DNA from: Symsagittifera roscoffensis
Taxonomy: Eukaryota > Xenacoelomorpha > Acoela > Convolutidae
Length of the DNA: 64,000 bases
Direction: 5' to 3'
NCBI RefSeq assembly: GCF_963678635.1
Contig: NC_087068.1
Location: 57,211,896 to 57,275,895 of the forward strand
Every line of letters begins with the position of its first letter. Positions within the stretch are counted from its first letter, which is position 1. This document shows positions 1-12,900 of the stretch, piece by piece. The notes below the pieces were generated by a model, which saw only the letters and a list, made by a program, of their open reading frames with translations, was not told the origin of the DNA and did no database searches. A program made the translations under genes and the position numbers.

Positions 1-352
1 CTAAGTAAGCTATTAAAGAGATGACATTTGAAAATTTTCAGTTTATACCTTAGAACGAATCGGTTTGAAAAATGCTATATCTTTTCAAAGCAAGCTAGTG
101 AAGCGACGAAACATCGAAATATATCATTTATTTCGTATAACAAGTCGGTTAACGAAATTTTTTCACAGAAATCTTTTTAAGCGATAAAACTTAGAAGTTT
201 GTGAAGTAATTTTATAAAGGAAATCGGTTCGCGCAAAGTTTTTTGAGCAATCTATTCAAGCGATAAAACTTCGAACCATTCAACTCGACCTTAGTTAATT
301 TTTTCAAGCAATGCGTCCGATAAAACTAAAAGGTAGAAGACTTCGCACTCAC
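1..352. other. Left-edge intron sequence of the Rab-GAP gene
   Basis: This stretch follows the splice donor of the last visible exon and should be intron. No coding exon is seen on either strand. It contains a degenerate short repeat: a block reading GCGATAAAACTT occurs near 181 and 259, and a related block near 317. The remaining C-terminal exon or exons of the gene must lie beyond the left edge. Confidence 0.5.
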
Positions 353-930
353 CGATTTAATAATATCTGAAGCATTTTCAGCCACCAGTGTCGGCAACGA
401 AGTTTTGAACCAATTTATGACGCCTTCAAAAGACGTTTTAGCAAGCAACTCGCCTTCAAACTTGGTAAAAATAAAAATTGCTACTTTAAACACAACATCG
501 GGTCCTTCCAGCAGTATGAGATCAAACAGACGTATCACCAAGCCAAGTGGAAACTGGGACGAAAATAAGGTTAAGAACCAGGCTGTGGCATAAAGTGTCG
601 GCGGTATTTCTAATTTCTGTAAATGTGAATGAAGCCTCGGCAATCTATCGTGCAGCAACCTTTGCAGTTGGTACTGCTTAACTTGAAGTCCAGTCATGTT
701 TGGAGGTCTGTATTGGCGACGTAAGTTTAGAGCTTGCATCAAGTATCTCAGCATTTCGAAGGATTCCTCTTCGGTTAGATGCATAAGGAGGACAGATGCG
801 ACGAAACTCATGCCTTGGCAGTATCCCACATCGTCGTCTATGATGGAGTAGGCTCTAAGGACATTGTAAAGAGCAAGTTGTCCAATCCCGTACTTTTCTG
901 CGAAAAAGGGATGCGTAGGGAATGTTCGAT
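353..930 (-). CDS. TBC1D1: Rab-GAP exon 12 (C-terminal half of TBC domain)
   Basis: Residues 743-935. Begins DRTFPTHPFF with the arginine finger R744, then GYCQGMSFVASVLLMH with the glutamine finger Q781. LRRQYRPPN, YQLQRLLHD and WFLTLFSSQFPLGLVIRLFD are typical of the TBC1D1/4 subgroup. Acceptor TTTTCAG, strong donor TCG/GTGAGT at 352. The frame stays open past the donor until a stop at 326, but donor strength and homology favour splicing to an exon outside the window. Confidence 0.96.
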
Positions 931-3900
931 CTGAAAACAGAAGCAGCCAATTGCGGTAAATCAGATGACAACAGGATTTATTTTCTCCTCCTTTAAGCCA
1001 CTTTTTGCAATTCCATGACCGATACATAACAGCATTACTTCGCCAAATGACCAATGAAGACGAATACTTCGCGCCAGACACGTTAAAAACCAATTTCATT
1101 GCAGGCAGGGACGGATCTAGGATTTTCTCGAGGAGTGATTTTCAAAAAAAAATTGACCCCAGGGCCACCATAAAGACGCTAGTTTGACCAAATTGTCTTC
1201 GCCGCAGGCGAAGTTTTTAGAAAAAAAAGGCCAAAAAGGGGTTTTTAGTCACTTTTTGGAAAATTTTGACCAAAAAATTGCTTTTTTCAGCGCGCACTCA
1301 CCCCTTAAAATAAGTATATATTGGCGCAAAAGGCGCCTTCAGAAAAATTATGGCATATCTTAAAAAGATTAGCAAAGGATGGACCCTTTGGATCATCAGA
1401 TGGTCGAATCCCTGAGGGGCTGGGGGCGTTTGCTTCATCTTTAAATCCGCTATTCATTGTAGCTATAAAATATTAAGAACAATTTAAGTATCGAAAAACT
1501 TCATCGAAAAATCCTTACCTAAATCAAGAAAAATGTCGTTTTGATGTTTGCTCTTCTTCCTGATCAGACTCTCGTAGTTGTATTGAAATTCCAGAGTGGA
1601 CAATGGAGTCACAATTGTGTCATTTTCAATCAGATTACAATTCGAATCCAAAGTTTGACCATCCGGAGTCTTCCGACATCCGTGGGACTCCCGAAGCCTT
1701 TGCATGTTGTACATTCTCAGGAACTTCCAGGCCTCTCCTCGTACTAATTTAGGTATCCCTGATTTCACAGCAGCGTAAACGTAGTCGTACCTGACACTGT
1801 GCAGAGACTGTTGGTTCAGGAGGTCCTGCCACACCTCGCCTAACTCCTCCGGGCATCGGAGACCTCCGATCGAATCGTCAAAGTCCAGTTTGCATCTTCG
1901 GTGAGCGACCCAGTCTTGGCAAGCTGAAACATTACATCATTTAAATTTCCCTCAATAGTACAAGTAGGTACTTTTGATAGCTACGGCTATTCCATGCTCT
2001 GGAAAGAACATGAAACATGCAAAGTGTCCGACCAACATTTTAAACATGGATTATATTGGCTGTTTCATTATAGATCACAAGCTGTGCTTGAGTAAAAACT
2101 GCATAGACTTTTCTAAGATGATGCTATTCAACTAGATAAGCTGATTTCCTCTTTTTTCAGTTCTAGTTTTTGCACAAATAGCTCGCGTGAAACACTTCAA
2201 GCTCATTCAATTATCTTCTGGGTTTATAGATAAATTTTCGAACTGAAAAAGCTATCTACTAAATTTCATAGCTCCCAAAATGGTTGAATTCCATTAATAA
2301 ATACTTATTGAGAAACTCAAAAAATGAAAGACATTCGGCAAAATCAATAACAAATCAAAATAAAAGTGCAAAAAGATTTCAAGGAATTAAGTGAAAAGTT
2401 ACATGGGCTAAATTAATGGCTCTTTTCCAGTTTAACCACCAAACTCAAAATTAAATTAAGCAAATTATTTCATCGCCTTAAATAATATATAGCATGATGA
2501 ATAACTAAACGTTTCTGAACAAATTTTTGATCATACATTTCACATCCTTTGGTCCCACACTTAGCCATGATAATGTACTATAGGGGTAAGTGGAAAAGAG
2601 CCGAATCAGCTAGAATCATGCCGGTGTTTTTCCAAGAAGAGATGCAGAAAAGTGATACAGAAATCATTTCAGTACCTTGATCGGATTGAGTGAGTGTTGC
2701 TGGGAACAACACCATTGCACGTTTTCCCATGTGCAGCAAAAAGCAGCCTGAACCAAACGCAAGCCATAATTACAAATAAACAACAATTATTAAAACCATC
2801 ATTTACACAAGAATGTCGACTCAAATTGGCGTTTAAATATTCTGCATCTATGATAAAAACAAAACCCAGCTCAAATTCCATCCTTTCTCAGGTAATTTCA
2901 GCCGCGATCCATTCCACCCATTACGCATTCCGTATCTTGACCGTCCCCAACTAAGCACTGCTGTGTACTTTTAAACTATTACTGTTCCAACCACTAAAGG
3001 CGTCGATAAATTTTGGATTCAGCTGTTTTTAAGCTAATTCAGGTTCCGGAAATAAACGTCACGTCTGATTGAATTATCTATTTCATTGAAGCCCTCTCAG
3101 TCAAACTTCGAGTTGAAAAGTGAGAAAAATGTTTGAGTGTCATGAAAAAACGAAGACTTCGTTGAAGAAGTTTTCTCTTTAGAGCCAGAATCGCCATAAG
3201 TTACGAAAACAAAAAGCCGTATATGTTAATGAAGCAGTCAATCGTTCACTTCGGACAGCACCCTCTCCGTTTACAGAAAACGAGGTCGGAAGATCAAAAC
3301 TCTTAAGAATCAGTAAGAAATGCTTTTAAAAAGTACATAGGTAGCAATCATAAGTATCAATCATTGCCCTAGCTTCCTGATACAGAAACGGAATAGAATT
3401 ATCGCAGGTGATTTAGAAAAAAAAATAAGGTTCTCGGCACAGAACTTGATAGTAATAGTTCAACTGCCTTAATTAGAAAAAAAATACTAGTTGTTTTTCA
3501 TAATCAGAAGTTTTGAAGTATGACAAAAGTCAATCAATTTATCTGCCTTTCGAAACAGAAAATGTTTACCTTTAAGCGTAGAGTTTGCCTTTTCCATTCG
3601 AATGAGAAGTATCTGGTCTAAAATGGCCCGCTTCCAAATGGCCTTGTAGTCTCGTTTGGTAACTTTGGCTACAACCACCTCTAGGTCTGGCTTCACCCCC
3701 AGAGGAGAACAGTCACTAAAGTCCATTGGTATCTCTAGTACATTCGCATATCCAACGGCTCCGATTGGCTCTGAAAAAAAAATCAAATTCATATAACAAC
3801 TTATTTATTGCTGATAGTGGCTGTTTGCTGATATCGTATCACATGCACGTCCAATTTGTCATTTTGCCGGTACCTTTCAGAAACAATATTTGAAATTTGC

Positions 3901-6900
3901 AGGGTTTCATTTTTTCACACAAGGAATACAAAAATTTCATAAATCGTCTACGATATTAAGCCAAAACAATTATTGAAAACTCTATTTTTGGGCGAAAGTA
4001 TTATAGTTATTTTTTGGCATTGTCCAAAAAAAAAACAGCTTATAATCGGAACGTTCTCTAGCACAACAAACTCAATATGTTAGCTTATTTCTTGAGCAAA
4101 ATCAATCGTTTCATTTTCTTCGCATAAAGACTCGCGGTATCTTAACCATTATATTTTCGTTAAGCACAAAAATAAGCTTAGCTAAGCTGCGACTTAACTG
4201 CAACAATAACTGCAGTGCACTGGCGCATTTCGAACCGGCAACCATAGGCTTGTTAGGATACTACCATAGGCCACATCACGAGTCCATAAAATGAAAATGA
4301 ACCGACCTTCAGTGGATTTCTTGACTGGAGTGGTGACGAGTGTGTAGATGTCCTGCCTCCAGGTGGGAATGCCTCTGAACACCGGCAAAGAAGGCTTGCG
4401 TCCTTTTGACCTCAGGGCCAGCCACTCTTCAGCCAAACTGCCAACCGGGTCAGGGGTCATCTGTTGACCTTTCATACGTCCGGCTAGAACCTTCAGATTG
4501 TGTTCCAGTGCATTTGTGCCTTCTTTCCAGTTTTTGGGAGTAGACATCAGACCTTTATTGCTTCCGTTTCCAATGGCCTGAAATAATCCACCGGTTCTTT
4601 TTATAGCTGTTTTTTTTCATTAAAATCATTTAGAAAAAAATCCTGATTTTTTCCGAATGCAAGAAGAAATGATAATACCTTCTGGGGAAGAGTGAAAATG
4701 GATGTCGTATTCCTCGAAGCTTCCTCAATCATTTCATTCTTCACGTGCTGAAACGGAAAACGATGTTTTTAATTCTTTGTTTGACATTTTACGCATAGAT
4801 TAAATGTTGACCCTGTTTTCAGCTCATTTTCATTATGGCCACAACAAGAAATTACAGCTCCCCCATATTAGTAATGTTTACATTGAAAGTAAACATTTTC
4901 ATTTTTCACCTTAAAAAATATTGCTTGAATAAATTGCGAAATTCGAAAAAAAAAATGTATCAATTTTTTTCGCTTCTTTAATATCACCAAAAACTATAAC
5001 TATTTTATTCTATGATTTTTGTATCAATTTAGGCTTTTTCAGATAAACACATATAAAAACATAGCCAACAGACGGTTGGAAAAAATTCAGTGAACGCAAG
5101 CAAACAGAAACAAATGAAGACTTGTTTTTTCTCAACTTTCAAATATCTCAACTTTCAAATTTAAAGGTGAAAAATTTCAGTAACTATTTATTATTGTTAT
5201 AATTTTGATAAAACTAACAACTTGAGAAAACCGGATCAATAGGCAAAGTTTTTATTCCGATGGGAAATCTGAAAATTAATTTCCATTTTCGCTATTAGAA
5301 GCCGATCACATTTTTCTTGACCTTTTCATTTTTTCTGTTCGATAGTGGAGTTTGCCTTCCTTTTAACCAAGGAAACAAACTGAACTTAAACAGAAACCAA
5401 AAGTCAAACAGCGAAAACTCATATTTGAGCGCGGACAAATTTTATGACTTTTTCTGACAAAACAATAACAAAAAATATAATGACCTATATAAAAGTCTTC
5501 CCTAAGTTCATCGACTTTTAAAATGGAGACAGAAGATTCGAAAAATCCTTTTAAAAGGTTTTAATGTTTTTGTACAAGACGAACCGAGGTTCACACAAAT
5601 GCAAAACAAAACATGTTCAACAGTAAAAAAAAACTGACACATCATTCAAGAAGATTGAAATATTATCTCACTTCCATTTAATTCTAGAAAACTCCCGGGC
5701 GTATGGATTATACGTGCAAAAGGAAACCATTGGAAACCAACATAAATTACACGAGAAATTCCAGAAATTTTCAAAAACTACGTAGCACGCACCATTCGAA
5801 TATCTACAAGCATAGCCAACAGACCAATGGAAAGGTTTTTCAGAGTTAAGTGTGAAAAAAATGCTTTATTTTTGAGCATTTTTACAACTTTCGAGTTTGA
5901 GGGATAAAATATATTACGTTAAATTTCATTTAATTAAAAAAAGCTTTAATGATTGGTATTTTTAAATAGCCTAATTCGATTTGAGAAAACTGGATAAATC
6001 GGTATTTTTTAATCTGCTACGAAAAATGAAAAAAAATCCACTTTATCTGAACTTTATCCCTTGATTCCGAAAATATCCCTTGATACTTCGAAGCTGCATT
6101 TCGAAACCTTCTGACTTCTCCTGGTTTGTGTGGATGAAAGACTGGATGATAAGGTAAATACCAGATTCTGGCTTTGCCATTTTGGATATGTCGTTTTGAA
6201 ACATTTTCTCAATGAATCACTTTTCAAAAATTGAACTTTTGAATTTCTAAGAAAAAAATAGATGTCTTTAAAGCTTTTTGATTTTACAGAACAATTTATG
6301 ATTGAAACTTTTTTGATAAAAATTAAGCCAATTGGAGAAAACTGGATAAATAAATATATTTTATATTTCGCTGGGACAGCTGAAAATTGATTTCCACTTT
6401 CGAAATTAGAAAACGATCAGGTTTTTCGCGACCTTTACACTTTCGCTGTTCGATAGTGAATTTTGTCTTCCATTTAACAAAGGAACTGAACTGAATTTAA
6501 AAAGATTTAAAAAATCAAACGCGAAAAATCAGATTTGAGAAAAAAAATACTCTTGGATTTTTGCTGAAAAAAAAACACATTAACCTCAATAAGTGCATTC
6601 ACTCCATTCATTGACATTTCATTAAGCAATCATTTTTGAAACTTTACATGGCGTTTTTTGCGCCATTTGCTTTTAATTTTCAATATTCTCCCTTCTACAT
6701 TTCAATAGAACGATATTGAAAGGAAAATTTCAAAAATTTTCATATTCAAAATACTTCACACGACGTTCGCGTCAATTAAAAGAGTTAGACTTCGATTGAA
6801 CATCTGAAAAACGCATATCCAATAAGTATGCAAAATTTGAAAAATTAAGAATATATTTGAAAGATTTTCATAAGAAAAAATCGAAGAAACCTCCTGTGGC

Positions 6901-9900
6901 TTCAATACCAATCTTAATATTAATTACAAATATAGCCAAAAGACAGTTGGAAGTGTTAATAAACCCAATAAGAAGACTTTTTGATTTTAAAGAAAAAATT
7001 ATATCATTAAAAGCTATTTCAATTTCAGGAAAATTTTAAGGTTGACACTTTCTTGATAAAATTGATCAATTTTGATGAAACTGATCAAATATATTCAAAT
7101 AGTAAATTTCTTATTAGAAATCTGATAACTTAAATCCATTTTGGAAATGAAAAGTCAAGTCACTTTTTCAGACGAATTGCCTTCTTTTGATCATATGCAT
7201 TTGGAGTGAACTGAAAAACTCAGAAGTCATATCTCAAAATATCATGATTCTCAAAACAAATTGACCTAAAAAGATTCTTTACTTGGGCTAGTATTATTAA
7301 CAAACACTCTAAGCCATGATTCGCTCTCTATCTACTCGGATAATTGATTATCTCCTTTAATTTCACCTTCATTTCTTGCAGAGACCCCTGCATAGCTTTC
7401 TTGGCCTTGTTGAAGTTGTCAAAAAATCCGCCTTTCAAATTATTTCCCAATTCCGATCCGAAAACATGTTGGTGTGTCTGCTGCATCGATTCGAAGTGCT
7501 GCCGAAGCAGAGCCATCATAGCCCCATTTTCAGTCGCCACAGAAAGTCTTCTTCCCGATTGTGATTGGTTGACGAATTGTTGAATAGGGTCCACGAAAGA
7601 AGCATTTAAATTCGGGTTCGAATTGGAGCCAAACTGGCCTATACTTGTCAAAATTGACTCGAACTTTGTCCTTATTGCACTGTTGATTGAGGTGTCGTCG
7701 AGCTCTGGTACAAATAAACAAGTGCGGTTAAATTACCCGCAGTAAAATCTAGTCGAAAACGAGTAGAGAATATAATCCAGTCGAAAAAGTTATGTCATTT
7801 GTGTCGAGAAATGCCTCATATTCGTGAGTTTATATGATTTTAACATCAAAATTATGAAGCTGATCAATACTTCCGGCTGATTTATGTATCTGAATTAAGC
7901 AATGGCTGATTTAAATACCACCAAATAAACAGTTGGCTCTTTTTCCATTCTCAATTTTTATGAAAGATTTCCATAAATCCCAAATTACACTTCTAAAGTA
8001 ATATTTATATATGTTTTGCTGGAAAAGTAACAAGCATTCTGCGATTTAAGTGCAACTAAAAGCAATGGCAAAAAAGACAACAACTTGCTCCTACATAAAA
8101 AAAAACATTGCATCAACAAAATAAATGTAAATAAGTAATTTGTTCGACCATGTAAAATGAAATAACTATGGATTGCCTTTTGCAACGCATATATAGCCCC
8201 ACGCAAGGTCTATTGTAACCGCCTACGTGCTTCGCTTATCAAAAGAAAATCTGGTTGGCTTCATCCGCTGCAGAAGATGAAGAACCAATTAGGGGTGTCA
8301 AAAGTCATTGACTGATGATATTATGAGTCCTTCAGTTGATCCTAACAGACAAATCAACCCTGTGATAAAGTGTTAATTTATATGCTAACTTCCGAATATC
8401 AAATATGCAAAGGTAAAACCACAAGGCTTTGAAGAGACAAAATAGTCTAAAACATCGTTTGAAATAGCTTCCCACAGACAAGGATGTAGTCTTTTTGGCT
8501 CCCCACCCCCCCCCCCCCCCCCGCCCACTCGCTAAATAATGAAATGGGATCAGTTTTACATGGGAAATGCATATGCAGAGCGTTTAATCAACTTGGAAAA
8601 TTACAAAATGCAAATTAAACGTCAATTAAAAACGCATTTAGTTTCATAATTGTGAAATCTATGAGAAAAAATGAGTCTAAATTAGATGAAGTATGCTTTA
8701 TTTTTGCCGGTCCCATTTTATTATCCTATCTTTCTTAGTAATATCGATCCAATATTGTGATTTTTTTGATTTGCGCGAACTAATGAAAAAAATTTTCACT
8801 CAGTTTTTTTTGTAAACTTTTTTATTCCAGTTTTATTGATGACACCTTGCTAGAAACCAACACATGATGGCGCCACACGAGCAGTCAGCGCTACATGTTT
8901 ATATGCTTAAAAGAAGTTTCACTTCGCTTCCTCACAATCTATATTTTCATGGCTTACACAAATAGTCGAATAGGAGGTTGTCAAGTTAAACCTAGGAATA
9001 ATTTGCAGCTCGCTATGGACACGCAAGATGTTCACAGATCTGATTAATGAATTTAAACGTCAGATCTATGAACATGCATGTTTTTTGACAGACAGTTGAA
9101 AAGAGTCAATGAACTCGAAGAAGCAGGAAAAAATTACTGCGTCCATCGACTTTTAAACGTATCCAGGCGAGGACCACTACTTAGTGTTAAGGCGTTCACA
9201 TCAATAAGCTCCAAAAATCAGAAATTGGAAACACACCTAGAAACAGATACTAATTTTCATTTTGATAGAAGAAATATTGTGGCAAGGCTTGAAACGAGTC
9301 ATCAGAAAGACACTCTGGTTGACCCCAAACTAAGTGATGTTTTTTGAAAGATCAGAGACGACAGTAATTGTTATTGGAGAACAGAAGCGAAACAACGCAT
9401 CACTTGCAATTCATGAACAAAAATCTAAAGCTATAAAACTATTAAGAAATATTAGAAAGATGAAAATAGCCTATTTAGGTTAATTCCCAGCCATACGAAT
9501 CAAAAAATTGCGAACAAGAAATTTTAAACACAATTCCAAGAAACCCATTGCAACTTTTAAAAAAACCCAGCCAACAGACAATTGGAAAGGAGTCAATAAT
9601 TTAGACAAAAACTTGAATGACCTTCATAGTTTTGAATTTCACAAATCTGTTATCATTGACACGTTTTTGATTAAACTAACCCAATTTGATGAAGCTGAAT
9701 CAATAGACAATTTGTTAAATCTGCAGTTAAATCATCCTTGTTATTGGAGAGCATAAATTGCAACTTAAAATGTCTTCCTTTAAGCAATTTGAATTGATCT
9801 TGCTAAGATATCAAAATTCGAACTATGAAACGTAAAAATTGAGCGTAAACAACTTTCATAAGTACCAATTTCAATACCAAGTAGAAAAAAATTTCGGAAA

Positions 9901-12900
9901 AAAAATCGGAAACCCTTCGGCAAAAAAATACAGGCCTAACTTTTTCGACAAAAGCAACCTCTTCCCGCTTCTCCAACGGAGTTTCCCATATGCACTTTAA
10001 TGCAAAAATCTAACCGGCATTATTTGAAACAAGGAACCAAAACCAAGCCTAGAACCTAAGCATATTCGAAAGTGATACTAAATGAAGCCGTAATTAATTC
10101 TCTTCGATAAAAAATAGAAAAACAAAATCAAAGTTTCAAACAAAATCTAAGCAGCCAACTGACAGTTGGAGAAGAGTGATGAACGCAAGGAAACTGAAAA
10201 TTGATGGTCTTAAAACTCTTTAAACTTGTTCAACAATTTCTGACAGACACTTTTTTGTTAAAGTTAGCCCAAGTTGAGAAAGCTGGATCAATAAGCAAAA
10301 CTTTTATTTTACTGGGATATCTGATAATTAATTTCCAATTTCGAAATTAGAAGTCGATCATGTTTTTCGTGACCTTTACACTTTTGCTGTTCGATAGTTG
10401 ATTTTGCCTTCCTTTTAACAATGGAAATGCACTGAATTTGAAAAAATCACAAGACAAACCTCGAAAAAACAAAATTGGGCGTGAACAAATTTTAAGACTT
10501 TTTTCTGAAAAAAAAAACAAAACAAAAGAGTACTCACTGCGTTCATTACCCCTAAGAATTAATTTTTCTGAAAGCAATTTATGATTTCCCACCGATGAAT
10601 TTTTGAAACTTTTCAATTTGATATGACACATTCAATTTATTTTCACCAAATAAAAATCTATCGAGCGAGCATTTCAAAAAAATGAAACTGAAACATTTCA
10701 GTTAATTTGAAGGCTTGAATTGGATCGCAAAAACAAGTGTTTTTCAAGTGATAGAACAATTCAAGCCGATTTTGAAGGTTACATTCAATTCGTTAAAAAG
10801 GCCATTTTTTTGAACTATCAATTCAAGAGATGAAACATCAGACAACTAAGTTCGTTCTCAGTACGAGGCTGAATCAACGTTTTCAATTGCAAAAAAGAAT
10901 TTCGCAATTACTGGGATGTCAAAACAAAGTTGACAAATAGTTCTAAAGGAGAAAAGTTGTTAAGGAGCCATTGCAAACTAGTCAAAATTAAGTTTTTAAA
11001 TCTCTCTAAAAATTCTATCCTGATTCAGACTATAATAAACTTCAAGACTATTCGTGCATTTCGCTTATATACCACTTCTAACTAGCTTCGTTAATCATTG
11101 CCCCCAAGAGATAACTTTCCGCTGGAGATCAACCAATAAAAGATTTTAACCAAGGAAAAGCTACTTACTTTCGAGGTCTCGACACAACTCGTGGAACGCA
11201 TTCATGGGACACTGGCTGCAAACCGTGGCTCTGCTGGACTGCAGTCGCTTCAGACCCTGTTTGATCAGCTCCTGCAACTTCTGACTGATCATGAATGTCT
11301 AAACCAAATCAAGATCTTCACTCCACCATTTGTATAAATTATGCCAAATTGTCGGCAATATTCTCTTCGGTCAACGATCTAGGATTTTCTCGAGGGGGGG
11401 GGGGGGGGGGCGGATTTTCAAAAAATTTTCGAAAATTTTGACGATCTTTTTTTTAGGACGACCAAATTGATTTTTGAAACTTTCCTAAAGCACTGTTTTC
11501 CCCCTATTTTGGGCGAAACTTTCAGCGCCGCAGGCAAATTTAAAAAAAAACAGTCGAAAAAGCCGTGTTTGGGCACTTTTTGAAAAATTTTGACAAAAAA
11601 ATTGCGTTTTTTTTGGCGCGCGCTCCTCGAAGTTATTATATATTCGCGCCGAAGGCGCCTTTAGAAAATTCTTAGGGTCGCTCGGCCAAAATGGTTTTCT
11701 TTAAAAGTATCAAAGCGGGGACCCTTTGCGTCTGCAGGGGGTCGAATCCGTGAGGGAGGGCGTCCGCCCCCCCCCCCCTAAATTGGCCCCTGTTTTAACG
11801 TCGGATTCCAGTTTTCAGTCATTTCCACTCGTAACAACCGTGTCCAAAAACTAAATTATGTAAATTCTTATTTTTTGAACAAATCAGTTGTTCGAGGTCA
11901 CTAATATTGCCAATAATTTAACAATAGTTAGTGCCAAATTGAAGGCAATAACTTTTTTGGCCAACGAATCTAGGAATATATCTAGGGTCTCAGCTAAAAC
12001 TGGAGGTACATGTTTGATAATTTTAAGAATATGTACTGATGCGAAAGGTAATGCGTAATTCTCGAAATGTGTCAAAATGTCAAAAATTGGAAATTTTCCG
12101 AGTCCACGGCTGATTCCCTATCAAAACTTTGAAGCAAACACTTTTGCAGGAGAGATCATTAAAAAATATCCAGCCGATTAAATTTCCTAATTTTGTCGTT
12201 TTGGGAAGAAATTGAACGAAGCCCATAAATTGGGTCAAAATGTCATATATGGGACAGTGGTAAAAACCATGGAAGATTCCCTGTCAAAAATGGGAGAATC
12301 CGCTTATGCAGGAGATACCCCTGCTACTTGTTCTTTCGATGAACCCTTTATCTCAGATTTTTCACTGTATTTTCGAGAAAATCACGAAGTTCTCTAAAAC
12401 GGCCAAAATTTTCAAAAATTTCATTTTTTACTTTCAGATTTGACACGGTAGTTTTTAAAAAAGAAAAAATCGATCAAAATTCTTACTGAAATTTTCGATA
12501 AAGAACGTACGGTAGGTAAAAAATTCAAAATTGTTTTCTAAAGCTTGATAATTCTTTTCATGTTTAGTTTTTCTAATTGTACGACGGAGGATTTAAGAGG
12601 GTAAATTCGATTTTGGAAAAATTCCCTGTTAGAGATCAATCGTTATAAAATCAACATAACTTATAGATTAAAAACATTAGGAAATAAGCCGACAGAATTA
12701 AAGCCGAACGACATCAGTGCCGAAAATCTTCCAAAAATTTTCGAATCAAATAAAATATTTTTAGGCATCTCTTACTCTAAACACAATGCCAAAAGAGTAA
12801 TAATTCTATTAATCAACCATGCGTATAAACCAATGTGTATAAAGCATACTGATTTCCATTTTAGCATTCTGTGAACAAAGTTATTTACGGGAAAAAAGTC

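Noticed and set aside
2418-2602. Fourth hAT-type MITE
   Set aside because: Ends match over 12 bp, but internal sequence differs and no 8-bp duplication flanks it, so it is listed only as a possible element at low confidence.
2669-2954. Frames of 70-86 codons in intron 10
   Set aside because: They overlap on opposite strands, lie inside an intron whose exon borders are well defined, and show no protein family.
9508-9756. 82-codon frame present twice (also 17513-17761) as a conserved protein
   Set aside because: Identity is explained by the recent 1.15-kb duplication; the upstream frame is shifted by a one-base indel between copies and no protein family is recognised.
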